A DNA stretch of 64,000 bases from JAOAFZ01 sp964412815. GTDB lineage: Bacteria; Patescibacteriota; Microgenomatia; UBA1406; GWC2-37-13. Positions 52,220 through 61,934 of this stretch are shown piece by piece. The stretch covers positions 1 through 64,000 of the forward strand of contig CAYPQF010000021.1 in the NCBI GenBank assembly GCA_964412815.1, written 5' to 3'. The notes under the pieces were generated by a model. It saw nothing but the letters and a program-made list of their open reading frames with translations, did not search any database and was not told the DNA's origin. A program made the translations under genes and the position numbers. The first letter of the stretch is position 1, and every line of letters starts with the position of its first letter.

Positions 52220-54276
52220 AAATTCCATTACAATGGCTGACCGAATATATTGACCTGCCATCGGATCTGAAAGTCTTTACGGACAAGATGTCGATGATCG
52301 GGCATATGCTGGATAAAACCATCGAGACCGATACTGACACGGTAATTGATCTGGAGCTCCGCGGCAATCGTGCCGATTGTTACGGCATTCTGGGTATCGC
52401 GCGGGAAGCCCATGCCTCCTTTGGCGGCCGGTTGAGTATCCCTGCCACCAAACCACTGCCGGATGCGACCGGGCTGGAGCAGTTTACAGTATCAGTACAA
52501 TCTGATGCAGTACACCGGTTCCATTCAGTCATTATCCGCGGAATTAAGATTGGTCCCTCTCCGGAATGGCTCCAGGCCAGACTGAAAAACTACGGCATGG
52601 AACCGATTAACAATGTGGTCGATATTACCAACTATGTGATGATCGAGAGCGGAATGCCGCTGCATGCATTTGATCTCAACCGGATTGGCGGAACAACACT
52701 CGTACTCCGCAATGCTCAACAGGATGAGAAATTTACCTCGTTTGACGGGGGAGAGCTTACGTTGCAATCCGACGATGTCGTCTTTGCCAACGAAGCAGGA
52801 TCTGTGCTGGGACTGGTTGGAATTGTCGGCGAAAAAAACTCGGGTATTCAGGATGATACGGTTGATATCCTGCTGGAGTGTGCCGCATACAATCAGGCCA
52901 CCATCCGCAAAACCGTCTATCGCTATAACGTGATCACCGAAGCCGGTATCCGTCATACCCATGACCTTGATGCGTCACTCTGTGACTACGCCTTAGCACG
53001 TGCCGTCTCGATGATCACCGAGCTGGCCGATGGCGGCTCACTGGGTCTGCATGGTCGCGATGATTACCATCCAAACCCTCGAACGCCCACTACGATTGCA
53101 TTTGACACGCATGAAGTTCGCCGCCTCGGTGGCATTACGGTTCCTGTTGCCGAACAGGCAGAAATCCTACGCCGGCTGGAGTGTACCGTAGAGGAGCAGG
53201 GTGATATGCTGCAGATTACCGTTCCCCTTTTTAGAACCGATATCAAAGCATCTGAAGACATCGTCGAAGAAGTATTACGTATCTATGGCTACGAGAAGAT
53301 CCCCATCCGCACACTGGCCAGTACTATCCCACTACCGGTAGAACAGAAAGAAGTTCAGATCGAAGAACAGTCCCGTGATATTCTGTCTGCACTTGGCCTG
53401 GATGAGATTATCACCGTTCCGTTTTACCACGGGGATATACTGGAAAAGATGGGCGATCCGCACAAAGACCGGGCTATTGCAATCATGAATCCACCGACCA
53501 GTCTCCATACCCACATGCGTACTACCATGTTTGTAGAACATCTGCAAGTCGCCCACAAAGTCCAGGCACGAGGTGACGAAGAAATGGCATTTTACGAAGT
53601 AGGCAAGCTGTATCTCCGCAAAGAGGGACCTCTGGAACAGCCACCGCACACACCTGAGTTTCCGTATCTGGAACGCCGGATAATTACTGCAGTTTTTTCT
53701 TCGAAGCCGGGCAATGCGCGCAACTGGAATTATTACCAGGTAAAAGGAGTATTAGAACAGTATTTTGAAGGTCTCGGTATTCAGAACGTGGTCTTTACGA
53801 AGCAAAAAACATTCCCGTATCGTATTTCTGCGGTAGTAACGCAGAATGGAAGAGAGCTGGCAACCATCGGACTTATTAATCCGGTTGTCTCAAAAAGTAC
53901 CTTTCATCTCCCGTATGATGTCTATGGCTTTGTTATAGATATCGACGCACTGGCACAGGCAACGGTTACCGCAGCTGATTATATGCCGTACTCAGCCTAT
54001 CCGGCCGTATCACTGGATATGTCGGTGCAGATTCCGGTAGCGGTTCAGGCAGGGGATGTATTGCAGGTAATGCGTCAGACCGGAGGAGACCTGCTGCGGG
54101 ATCTCACCATTAGCAACGTCTACGAAAAAGGAGATGGTACCCGCTCTCTCCTGATTCATTGTGTATACCAGTCAAAAGAGCGCAATCTGACTATCGAAGA
54201 GACGCATACCAGACATCAGGAAATTGCCCGTGCGGTAGAGCAGCAATGTGGCGCAACCATTGCCGGGAATAAATAA
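52216..54276 (+). CDS. pheT: Phenylalanyl-tRNA synthetase beta subunit, short form
   Basis: Structural, editing and tRNA-binding subunit. Seen: B1 start MKIPLQWLTEYI, DLELRGNRADCYGILGIARE, the B3/B4 editing core (NNVVDITNYVMIESGMPLHAFDL), a B5 DNA-binding-like region, and the C-terminal FDX anticodon domain (YSAYPAVSLDMS). At 686 residues it is about 110 shorter than the common form, because the EMAP-II/OB-type tRNA-binding domain (B2) near the N-terminus is missing. This is a known short variant. Ends the operon. Confidence 0.95.
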   Translation: MKIPLQWLTEYIDLPSDLKVFTDKMSMIGHMLDKTIETDTDTVIDLELRGNRADCYGILGIAREAHASFGGRLSIPATKPLPDATGLEQFTVSVQSDAVHRFHSVIIRGIKIGPSPEWLQARLKNYGMEPINNVVDITNYVMIESGMPLHAFDLNRIGGTTLVLRNAQQDEKFTSFDGGELTLQSDDVVFANEAGSVLGLVGIVGEKNSGIQDDTVDILLECAAYNQATIRKTVYRYNVITEAGIRHTHDLDASLCDYALARAVSMITELADGGSLGLHGRDDYHPNPRTPTTIAFDTHEVRRLGGITVPVAEQAEILRRLECTVEEQGDMLQITVPLFRTDIKASEDIVEEVLRIYGYEKIPIRTLASTIPLPVEQKEVQIEEQSRDILSALGLDEIITVPFYHGDILEKMGDPHKDRAIAIMNPPTSLHTHMRTTMFVEHLQVAHKVQARGDEEMAFYEVGKLYLRKEGPLEQPPHTPEFPYLERRIITAVFSSKPGNARNWNYYQVKGVLEQYFEGLGIQNVVFTKQKTFPYRISAVVTQNGRELATIGLINPVVSKSTFHLPYDVYGFVIDIDALAQATVTAADYMPYSAYPAVSLDMSVQIPVAVQAGDVLQVMRQTGGDLLRDLTISNVYEKGDGTRSLLIHCVYQSKERNLTIEETHTRHQEIARAVEQQCGATIAGNK

Positions 54277-54291
54277 GGTACAATAATACAT

Positions 54292-54573
54292 ATGGCAGAT
54301 AATCAAACTGAAAAAGAACAGACAGAACAGAATATAACCGTTGACGTAAATCTGGATACTACTCCCATTTTGTATACTGATAACATCCTGATGTCTACCA
54401 ACGCCAATGGAGTTGTGTTTGATGTTGGTCAAAAACTGGGCCCCACCAACAAGCTCCGAATCGTGAGCCGGATCGGCATGAGCCGTGAACATGCCAAGAA
54501 ATTTCTTGCCGAACTGGGCAAACTGATTGCGATGACCGATGGATCATCTCAAACCGGTGGCAGTAAAAACTAA
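54292..54573 (+). CDS. Small protein of DUF3467 type
   Basis: 93 residues. Seen: a disordered, Glu/Gln-rich start, then YTDNILMSTNANGVVFDVGQ, SRIGMSREHAKKFLAELGKL, a pattern (strand-strand, then SRI.MS..HAK..L..L helix) that I associate with DUF3467 proteins; function unknown. No signal peptide. TACAAT (54279-54284) lies seven bases before the ATG, directly after pheT. The family call is from memory and tentative. Confidence 0.65.
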   Translation: MADNQTEKEQTEQNITVDVNLDTTPILYTDNILMSTNANGVVFDVGQKLGPTNKLRIVSRIGMSREHAKKFLAELGKLIAMTDGSSQTGGSKN

Positions 54574-54585
54574 TTCTCTATACCT

Positions 54586-55887
54586 GTGGAACTACTTATC
54601 ATACTATTTCTTATTTTGTTGAACGGATTACTGGCGATGGCAGAGATCGCGGTTGTTTCTTCGCGCAAAAGCCGTCTGCAGAATCTTGCTTCAAAAGGGA
54701 GTACTGGTGCAAAATACGCACTGCAACTGGCAAATGATCCGAGCGTCTTTTTGTCAACCGTACAGGTGGGAATTACGCTGGTTGGTATCCTTACCGGTGC
54801 ATTCGGAGGTGCTACGCTCAGCGAAAGTCTCTCGTATCTTCTCGATCCGATACCGTTTATTGGCCCCTATAGCCAGCCCCTCGCGTTTGTGCTGGTTGTG
54901 ATGGCAATTACCTATATCTCGATTATTTTTGGAGAACTGGTTCCTAAACGTGTCGGATTAAGCAATCCGGAAGCAATAGCGATCTTTCTTGCAACCCCGA
55001 TGGCCTGGTTTTCCCGAATCACCTCGCCGGTGGTTCGACTGCTTTCCGCTTCGACAGACTTTATAGTGGCAATGCTGGGAATTAAGGTCGGCGACGAGGA
55101 TGTAATCTCAGAAGACGAAATTAAAGTCCTGATAAACCAGGCAACCACTGCCGGCATTATCGAAGAAGCAGAACAGGATATTATTAATAAGATCTTTCTA
55201 CTGGGAGATAAAAAAGTACGCGATATTATGACCCCACAGTCCGAACTGGACTGGGTTGATGCAAACGAAACCAAGTCCCATATTCTGGAGATGGTCAATA
55301 CCACCACCCATTCACACTATCCTGTCTATAGCGAGACAAAAGAGAATATCCTCGGCTTTATCCATGTCCGGGATATTCTGGAACACTGGACCGTAAAGAA
55401 AGGAACCGATATCGACGAATTCGTACAGAAACCGCTCTATATTCTCGAGACCACTAAGATTTTGAATGTTCTCGAACTGTTCCGCAAACATAACACCCAT
55501 ATTGCATTGGTAGTAGACGAATACGGCAGTCTGGAAGGGCTGGTAACCGTCAACGATATATTCGAGGCAATTGTGGGAGAAGTTCCGGATGAAGACGAAG
55601 CAATCGATCCACATATCCAGAAGCGGGATAAAAATTCGTGGCTGATAGATGGAGTTGTCTCAATCGATGACTTTAAAGATCGCTTTAACATCAAGAAGAT
55701 GTGGAAAGAATCTGAAAATGACTACCAAAGTATCGGCGGATTTGTAATGAACTACATTGGTAATATCCCTAATCCCGGTGATAAGTTTGAGTGGGATGGA
55801 TACTCTTTTGAAGTAGTAGATATGGATGGAAACCGCGTTGATAAAGTCTTAATGACCAAGCTTGATCCTGCCAAAAGAACTACCTGA
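54586..55887 (+). CDS. HlyC/CorC (CNNM-type) transporter-associated protein
   Basis: 433 residues. Seen: an N-terminal CNNM/DUF21 membrane domain with three or four helices (about 1-145; LLNGLLAMAEIAVVSSRKSRLQ opening), two CBS repeats (about 200-335; VRDIMTPQSEL, then HYPVYSETKENILGFIHVRDIL), and a C-terminal CorC_HlyC domain (SIGGFVMNYIGNIPNPGDKF). The family is linked to Mg2+ or Co2+ efflux; the ion is not assigned here. Starts with GTG at 54586, 12 bases after the previous gene, with no SD. Confidence 0.92.
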   Translation: MELLIILFLILLNGLLAMAEIAVVSSRKSRLQNLASKGSTGAKYALQLANDPSVFLSTVQVGITLVGILTGAFGGATLSESLSYLLDPIPFIGPYSQPLAFVLVVMAITYISIIFGELVPKRVGLSNPEAIAIFLATPMAWFSRITSPVVRLLSASTDFIVAMLGIKVGDEDVISEDEIKVLINQATTAGIIEEAEQDIINKIFLLGDKKVRDIMTPQSELDWVDANETKSHILEMVNTTTHSHYPVYSETKENILGFIHVRDILEHWTVKKGTDIDEFVQKPLYILETTKILNVLELFRKHNTHIALVVDEYGSLEGLVTVNDIFEAIVGEVPDEDEAIDPHIQKRDKNSWLIDGVVSIDDFKDRFNIKKMWKESENDYQSIGGFVMNYIGNIPNPGDKFEWDGYSFEVVDMDGNRVDKVLMTKLDPAKRTT

Positions 55888-55917
55888 TTTATCTCTTCTA
55901 TACGGTATAATGCTCTC

Positions 55918-56586
55918 ATGAATACTTCCGATGCTGAGAAGCAGAAAGCCCCTCATCATGATGCAGTACTGTTTGACTGGGATGGCTGCCTGGCCAACAC
56001 CCTGGAAATATGGATTGAGGCAGTCCGGGTAGGATTTCAGAATAGATCGATGGAACTGACGCGCCAACAGATCATCTCCGATACTATTATTGAGTGGGGC
56101 AAACTGCATAAATACGGCATCACCGATTCTCAGGCATTCGCACTGGAAGCAACACAATACATCGAAAAGAACGTTTTAACCATTCAGCTCAACCCTCAGG
56201 CCCCCGAAGTACTCAAGCAGCTCGATGACATGGACAAAAAGATAGCAGTGGTAACCTCATCACGTCCAGAACTGGTGTTGCCGCTCCTGGAGCATCATAA
56301 CATCAAACAGTACTTCGATACTGTGGTCACCTGTACAGATGTAACCAGAATTAAGCCAGATCCCGAGCCGCTACACACCGCACTGTCCCGTATGAATATC
56401 AGACCGGACGCAGCTATGATGGTAGGCGATACCCAGAATGATATTATTGGTGGCAAACGGGCAGGAACGACCACCGTTATGTATTACCCGTCCGCCCACG
56501 AGTTGATCTACGATAAGGACCTTCTGCTGGGATTGAATGCAGATTACTATATCCGCAATTTACAGGATGTGATTGGACTGGTATGA
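55918..56586 (+). CDS. HAD-superfamily phosphatase
   Basis: 222 residues, phosphoglycolate-phosphatase-like. Seen: motif I VLFDWDGCLANT (Asp nucleophile and +2 Asp, with Trp between), motif II VVTSS, motif III Lys in RIKPDPEPL, and motif IV MMVGDTQNDIIGG. A helical cap (about 30-90) lies between motifs I and II. Substrate unknown. TATAAT (55906-55911) is exactly six bases before the ATG. Confidence 0.9.
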   Translation: MNTSDAEKQKAPHHDAVLFDWDGCLANTLEIWIEAVRVGFQNRSMELTRQQIISDTIIEWGKLHKYGITDSQAFALEATQYIEKNVLTIQLNPQAPEVLKQLDDMDKKIAVVTSSRPELVLPLLEHHNIKQYFDTVVTCTDVTRIKPDPEPLHTALSRMNIRPDAAMMVGDTQNDIIGGKRAGTTTVMYYPSAHELIYDKDLLLGLNADYYIRNLQDVIGLV

Positions 56587-56593
56587 TAGGGGA

Positions 56594-57544
56594 ATGAACT
56601 ACACTACGTCACATCATCTATTCTTAAGCACAGACCATATTGGACTACCCGGACTCCTGTTTGAACCGGAGAACTCTTCCGGCACCCGAAACGCTGTTGC
56701 GATCTATTTGCATGGAAATGGCAGCGCCTCGGTCTTTAACTCACACGAAAAAATGAGCCGGTATGCAGAAGCACTGACCTCAGCCGGTATTGCGTTCTTT
56801 GGCTTTAACAATCGCGGTGCAGGGTATATTCAGAAACTGAAACGGTATAACAATACCATCTTTCCGGAAACTCAAGAAGTATTGGAAGAACTGAAAGGAG
56901 GAACTGCGATGGAATTAATAAAAGACAGTATTCATGATATTAATGGCGCTATCTCGTATCTTCGTACTCAGGGATTCAGCCGGTTTTCCCTGATCGGGGA
57001 GTCAACCGGTGCAAACAAGATCTGTGTCTACCACTTCTACCAGCCCGATAATCCGGTCGAGAAGTACGTACTCCTGAGTGGAGGTGATGATACCGGACTG
57101 TACTACGAGATGCTGGGAAAAGAGGCATTTTTCCGGATGCTGGATCGTTCCAGAACGGAGATTGCAGCTGGTAACGGAACACAGCTGATTCCGGAATATA
57201 TCAATTCAAATCTCATGTCCTACCAGTCTGTGTTTGATACGATCAATCCCGATGGCGACTATAACATCTTCCCCTTTAATGAGCTCTTTAACTCACTCCG
57301 GTTATCATCTAAACAACTCCTGCGGGAGTACCGTTCGATAGATCGCCCGATGTGTGTGATCTATGGGGGGAACGATGAGTTCTGTTACGGCCGGGTGCCT
57401 GATATTATATCGTTGTTAAAACGTGAAACTCAGCATCCGGACAAGGTAACCTTCCATCTGATAGACAATGCCGATCATGGCTTTACCGGCAAACTTCCTG
57501 AACTCACCCGAATAATTACAGATTGGCTTGTAACAGCAAGATAA
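56594..57544 (+). CDS. Alpha/beta hydrolase
   Basis: 316 residues. Seen: oxyanion-loop HGNGSAS, nucleophile elbow GESTGAN, an acidic residue after YGGNDEF, and the catalytic His in DHGFTG near the C-terminus, so a complete Ser-Asp/Glu-His triad is plausible. It resembles esterase/dienelactone-hydrolase-type enzymes; substrate unknown, cytoplasmic. The ATG at 56594 is preferred over 56573 because TATGAT (56582-56587) lies exactly six bases before it and homology begins there. Confidence 0.82.
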   Translation: MNYTTSHHLFLSTDHIGLPGLLFEPENSSGTRNAVAIYLHGNGSASVFNSHEKMSRYAEALTSAGIAFFGFNNRGAGYIQKLKRYNNTIFPETQEVLEELKGGTAMELIKDSIHDINGAISYLRTQGFSRFSLIGESTGANKICVYHFYQPDNPVEKYVLLSGGDDTGLYYEMLGKEAFFRMLDRSRTEIAAGNGTQLIPEYINSNLMSYQSVFDTINPDGDYNIFPFNELFNSLRLSSKQLLREYRSIDRPMCVIYGGNDEFCYGRVPDIISLLKRETQHPDKVTFHLIDNADHGFTGKLPELTRIITDWLVTAR

Positions 57545-57562
57545 AAGATATACAATACGACT

Positions 57563-58174
57563 ATGCCACGGTATACCGAAGCAAAAGAAAAAGCACACCA
57601 ACTGATCGAAGACTTTGCACTCTCTATTCCGGTGCAGGTTTTTGAACTGGCAAAACGTCTGGGAATCGACTGGAAGGGTTGCACCCCCAGCGAGATGAGT
57701 AAGATTGTGACAGAGAAACATGGCATGGAACGACAGGATCCCGAATTTTCCAACTGGGAAGAAGTACTGGGGTTCTTCGATAATGAGGGAAACACCTTCT
57801 ATGTAAATCAGGAAAATCAACCAATTACCCGGGTCCGTTTTACCCTGGCACACGAGATTGGGCATCTACAATTACACCGTTCCAAAGGGAAAAATCATTT
57901 TCGACAAATCACACTGCTGGAAGATATCTTCCGGCCGCATGCAAAAGAAGAGGTAGAAGCTAACTATTTTGCCGGATACCTGTTGATGCCGGACTCCGCA
58001 ATTGAACAGAAACTGGTATACAGCGAACTGATGCCTCCCGGTGAGTATATGATTAAGGAGTTTGCCAAGATATTCGGCGTAAGCACCGAAGCAATGCGCA
58101 TTCGGTTTAAAACATTTAAAGAAGAGCATCCTGAAATCTGGGACAAGTACCGGATGAGCGAAAAGTTATTTTAA
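57563..58174 (+). CDS. ImmA/IrrE-family metallopeptidase
   Basis: 203 residues. Seen: HEIGH (97-101) as the HExxH zinc motif within FTLAHEIGHLQLH, the later EEVEANYFAGYLLMP segment giving the third ligand, and a helical C-terminus (FAKIFGVSTEAMRIRFK) as in the family. Relatives cleave repressors (ImmA, IrrE) in phage, ICE or damage responses. No HTH repressor partner is encoded next to it. TACAAT (57551-57556) is exactly six bases before the ATG. Confidence 0.88.
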   Translation: MPRYTEAKEKAHQLIEDFALSIPVQVFELAKRLGIDWKGCTPSEMSKIVTEKHGMERQDPEFSNWEEVLGFFDNEGNTFYVNQENQPITRVRFTLAHEIGHLQLHRSKGKNHFRQITLLEDIFRPHAKEEVEANYFAGYLLMPDSAIEQKLVYSELMPPGEYMIKEFAKIFGVSTEAMRIRFKTFKEEHPEIWDKYRMSEKLF

Positions 58175-58201
58175 GAGACCATGCCTGAGAAGGAGAAAAA
58201 A

Positions 58202-58558
58202 ATGACATTACTGGCACAAGAGAACACCGTGGTTGATGAGTCGGCCATAACTGACAGTTACTATCGGAACCGTGCGAAAGAACTGGGATTGCGGGAACAG
58301 ATTGAGTTTCTGAACTTTCGCAAAGAATGGTCTCAGAAACTCCTCCTGCTGGTTGTATTTATTGTGGCTTTTAATGCACTGTTTCTGGTGATTGTCGGAC
58401 TGGGCTGGCTGCGCTATGCAGATGAATGGCTTGTTCGGATAGTGATTACCGGCAGCTTTATTGAGGTGCTTGGACTTGCTAAAATAGTGGTAGAGTTTTT
58501 GTTCCGGGATTACCCCGTCACCACCAAAAAAGATGAAGAACCACCACCGCTTCCCTAA
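58202..58558 (+). CDS. Small two-helix membrane protein
   Basis: 118 residues from the ATG at 58202, which has AAGGAG seven bases upstream; an in-frame ATG at 58181 would add seven residues and overlaps that site. Seen: a charged N-terminal region (KELGLREQIEFLNFRKEW) and two transmembrane helices (about 49-70 and 80-97), then a Pro-rich tail. No family recognised. It follows the metallopeptidase within 30 bases and overlaps the next gene, so the three form a likely operon. Confidence 0.7.
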   Translation: MTLLAQENTVVDESAITDSYYRNRAKELGLREQIEFLNFRKEWSQKLLLLVVFIVAFNALFLVIVGLGWLRYADEWLVRIVITGSFIEVLGLAKIVVEFLFRDYPVTTKKDEEPPPLP

Positions 58559-59198
58559 CAACCGTCAAAAAAAATACCTGCTGATAGGCATACCTATCGC
58601 AGGAATTTTGATGGTGCTGGCTACAGGGTATGGAATATCCCAGTTGATCCCCAGTGACAGATTAACCTCTGAATATATACAACAACCGTTATCAGAACAA
58701 CTAAAAGCGGACGTACTCGACCCGCAACCTGCGGTAGACTATTCATATCCTTTTCCACCGCTCCCGGGGGTATCCGAAGCAGTAAATCAACGAATTGCTA
58801 CTGCCCGGCTGTTTCTGGTACCGGTAAAAACTACCGAGGCTTTTCAATCATATCTGGGATCAGAAGAAGGACAGGAATTACGGGAAGATCCGGTTGTTTC
58901 TGTCCCGACAGGATCGGGAACTGCGGATTTTTCTTATACTATCGAGAACAACCGGCTGCAGCGGGTTACGGTACAAATCAGTTCGCCACGACTGACCACA
59001 ACAGAGATGACTGCATTAGTGGGAAAACCACAATATATCTATAAGAGTTCTCCTTCCAATAGCACACTGACTGAGTATGTGTATGCGTATCACGGGTTTA
59101 CCCTTCTGTTCAAAGGAGCATCGCTTGATCGTCTGATTTTCTATCCTCCTCAGACGCTGGAAGAGTATCAAAAACAATACGAAGATCTTGATCCGTAG
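58533..59198 (+). CDS. Unknown anchored protein
   Basis: 221 residues, not recognised. Seen: a basic N-terminus (HHRFPNNRQKKY), one transmembrane helix (about 15-34), then a beta-rich external domain (TADFSYTIENNRLQRVTVQISSP). It overlaps the upstream membrane protein gene by 26 bases. Convergent with the PBP gene. Function unknown; position after an ImmA-type peptidase and a membrane protein gives no firm clue. Confidence 0.7.
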   Translation: MKNHHRFPNNRQKKYLLIGIPIAGILMVLATGYGISQLIPSDRLTSEYIQQPLSEQLKADVLDPQPAVDYSYPFPPLPGVSEAVNQRIATARLFLVPVKTTEAFQSYLGSEEGQELREDPVVSVPTGSGTADFSYTIENNRLQRVTVQISSPRLTTTEMTALVGKPQYIYKSSPSNSTLTEYVYAYHGFTLLFKGASLDRLIFYPPQTLEEYQKQYEDLDP

Positions 59199-59238
59199 AG
59201 TAGAGCAGAACAAAAGAACAACCTGTTTGAACAGCTTC

Positions 59239-61839
59239 TTAATCCTTTTTATACGGTTGATTTACACCAACATCAAGTGTAGACTCTCCCTTTTTCCCTT
59301 TTTCATTTTCGGCCACAATCTTGAGAATATAGCTGCCATCGCCGGCTGAGATCTTTTCGTTAATCTCCTTGATATCACCATTCAGACTCTTAACTTCCTT
59401 GTCATCCAGATAAATCTTGACACTGGTGATTTTTGAACTTGAGGTAAGCTTGGCTTTTACCTCGAACTCGGAACTAACCTGTGTTCTGTTTTTGGGTGAA
59501 GTAATGTTTACCGCGACATCTTCGACGGACTTGTCAGAAACTTCACGCGGGGGTTTCAGTTTTTCATCTTCCTGTTTATCTGCCCACGCATTTATGCCTT
59601 CCTGCCACCGGTTTTTGCCGTCTCCGGAAACGGGATCATCTTCGGTAAGCACGATGTAATCCTTTTCTTCAAACTGTCCGGCGCTGATCTGCACCTCATT
59701 GGCCAACTTCCCATCATTCACTTTTAGTTTTTTATAAAACGGTGAAGTCTCATCCGGCTCGGTTCCCTTGACAAAATACTCAGAGCGGGTTGGTTGTCCA
59801 TCCCGTGGCAACCCACCGAGATATGCATCAATCTGCAACGCTTCTACCTCTGCGGGCTTCTCGATGATGCCGTCTTTATACTTTTTGGTCATCTGCACCA
59901 TCGCTTCATGCCAGATCGAACTGGCACCGGTAGTTCCGGAAGCGATCCGGGGATTCAACACAGAGTTATCATTGTTTCCTACCCAGACACCGATTGTAAT
60001 GTCCTGTGTAAAGCCGACTGCCCAGTTGTCGCGCTTTTCGTCTGTTGTTCCGGTTTTGACCGCTACTGTCTTCCCCGGAATCTTGAGCAGTGAGCCGGTA
60101 CCGAATGCGTCAGAACGGGCAGTATCATCAGATAAAATATGCGAAATCAGAAACGCTACTTCTTCTGATAATACCCGTTTTTCTTTTACCTGAGGTTTTT
60201 TATAGATTGTTTTGCCGTTGTAATCTTTGATCTCTTCAATAAACTGTACCGGTCGTACCGTTCCGCCATTCGCAAATGAAGTATAGGCGGTCGTCAGATC
60301 CAGCAGGTTGGTTTCGCCGCCTCCCAGTGCGATAGATAAACCAAAACGATTCATATTTGCTTCGGTAGGTGCCAGCGACTGCAGTCCCATTTCGTGAGCT
60401 GTTTGGAGAAAGTCCTTAATACCCACGAGCGCCAGTGTCTTAACGGCGGGAACATTGAGCGAATTAGCCAGCGCAAAACGCATCTGCACCGGTCCGCGGA
60501 ACTTCCCGTCATAATTGACCGGCTTGTAAGACTTATCTTCGGTTGTTGCCGTGCCAAACTCCGTTTCGACGTCCATTAAGACAGTTGCAGGCGTATATTT
60601 CTTTTCAAAGGCGAGCGCATAGACAATCGGTTTAAGCGTGGATCCCGGTTGACGCTCTCCCTGAGAGACAACATCAAACTTACCATACTCTTGGTTATTA
60701 AAGTCGTAGGAACCGACATACGCAAGAACTTCCTGCGTTTTAGAGTTTAGCATGACCAGCGCGCCGTTCCCCAGATTATATTCTTCCTGAAGCTCGGTAA
60801 CTTCCTCGTTCACGATTTTCTGTGCTACTTCCTGTGCCTCCAGATCGAGGGTCGTTTTAATGCGCAGTCCGTTGTTTAATGCTTCTTCACCAAACTGTTC
60901 TGTTACAAAGTCACGAACAAAAAAGACAAAATGGGGAGCAGTGATAGAAACTTTTTCTGAAGTAAATTTGTATTTATCAACCTGAGCTACTGCTTTTTCT
61001 CGTTCTGCCTTGGTAATGTAACCGTCCTCTTCCATACGACGTAATACATCTTTGGCACGCCCTTTCCAGGTATCTTTTACCCCACTGAAGGGATTGTAAA
61101 CCGAGGGATTTTGCGGCAGTCCGGCAAGAATCGCAGACTCTACCAGATTCAGATCTTTTGGTTCTTTCCCGAAGTAGCCTTTTGCCGCTGAGCCGACACC
61201 ATAGTAGGTTCCGCCGTAGGGGGCTTCGTTCAGATACATCTCCAGAATCTGGTCTTTGGTAAAACGTTTTTCCACTTCGGTTGCAAGGATCGCCTCTTTG
61301 ACTTTACGGGAAAGTGAGCGCTCAGATGTAAGCAGGACGTTCTTAATCAGCTGCTGAGTGAGCGTTGAACCTCCCTGAACTTCACCTTTAAACACGGTAC
61401 TGATTGCAGCGCGCATAATCCCCAGTTGCGAGATGCCACCGTGTTCGTAAAACGATTTATCTTCAACAGCGACCGTTGCCTGCTTGAGATACGTTGAGAT
61501 GTTCTCAAACTTTACTGGTACACGGTTTTTGTCTTTGTACATTTCGTAGATTACTTTTCCGTTCCGGTCGGTAAAGACCGTAGAAGATTCGGTCCGTTCT
61601 GCCAGCTTTCCCGGTGAGGGGAGATCACGGGCATACCAGGCAAAAATAGCGGAAGCTGCAATAAACCCGATCACCACCAGGCCAAACACCGCTCCGGCTG
61701 CATATATCAGCAGTTGCTGACGATTCCAGGAACCTCGCGGGCGGGGCAGTTTGGGAATAATACCGGTTACCGCGCTCATCACCCCGCTTACCGGATTAGA
61801 TCGGGCAGAACGACGGCGGGTTTTTGCTGAAATATACAT
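59239..61839 (-). CDS. Class A penicillin-binding protein (PBP1A type)
   Basis: Bifunctional peptidoglycan synthase, 866 residues. Seen: a basic cytosolic tail, one transmembrane helix (about 45-70), the transglycosylase domain with EDKSFYEHGG and GGSTLTQQLIKN, the transpeptidase with SxxK (STLKP), SxN (SLN) and KTGTT, then a C-terminal beta domain with NITSPKNRTQVSSEFEV resembling an Ig-like fold. It implies a peptidoglycan wall. A TAGACT box lies five bases before the ATG (minus strand), with a TATAAT 14 bases upstream. It is the only wall synthase in the window. Confidence 0.95.
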   Translation of the reverse strand: MYISAKTRRRSARSNPVSGVMSAVTGIIPKLPRPRGSWNRQQLLIYAAGAVFGLVVIGFIAASAIFAWYARDLPSPGKLAERTESSTVFTDRNGKVIYEMYKDKNRVPVKFENISTYLKQATVAVEDKSFYEHGGISQLGIMRAAISTVFKGEVQGGSTLTQQLIKNVLLTSERSLSRKVKEAILATEVEKRFTKDQILEMYLNEAPYGGTYYGVGSAAKGYFGKEPKDLNLVESAILAGLPQNPSVYNPFSGVKDTWKGRAKDVLRRMEEDGYITKAEREKAVAQVDKYKFTSEKVSITAPHFVFFVRDFVTEQFGEEALNNGLRIKTTLDLEAQEVAQKIVNEEVTELQEEYNLGNGALVMLNSKTQEVLAYVGSYDFNNQEYGKFDVVSQGERQPGSTLKPIVYALAFEKKYTPATVLMDVETEFGTATTEDKSYKPVNYDGKFRGPVQMRFALANSLNVPAVKTLALVGIKDFLQTAHEMGLQSLAPTEANMNRFGLSIALGGGETNLLDLTTAYTSFANGGTVRPVQFIEEIKDYNGKTIYKKPQVKEKRVLSEEVAFLISHILSDDTARSDAFGTGSLLKIPGKTVAVKTGTTDEKRDNWAVGFTQDITIGVWVGNNDNSVLNPRIASGTTGASSIWHEAMVQMTKKYKDGIIEKPAEVEALQIDAYLGGLPRDGQPTRSEYFVKGTEPDETSPFYKKLKVNDGKLANEVQISAGQFEEKDYIVLTEDDPVSGDGKNRWQEGINAWADKQEDEKLKPPREVSDKSVEDVAVNITSPKNRTQVSSEFEVKAKLTSSSKITSVKIYLDDKEVKSLNGDIKEINEKISAGDGSYILKIVAENEKGKKGESTLDVGVNQPYKKD

Positions 61840-61934
61840 AGGGTAGTCTAATAATTATACTGAATTCTTTTTGAATGGTCGAATTTTAGATATACATTGT
61901 ACCGTATTTCCACAGATTGAGTATAATAGTGAGT

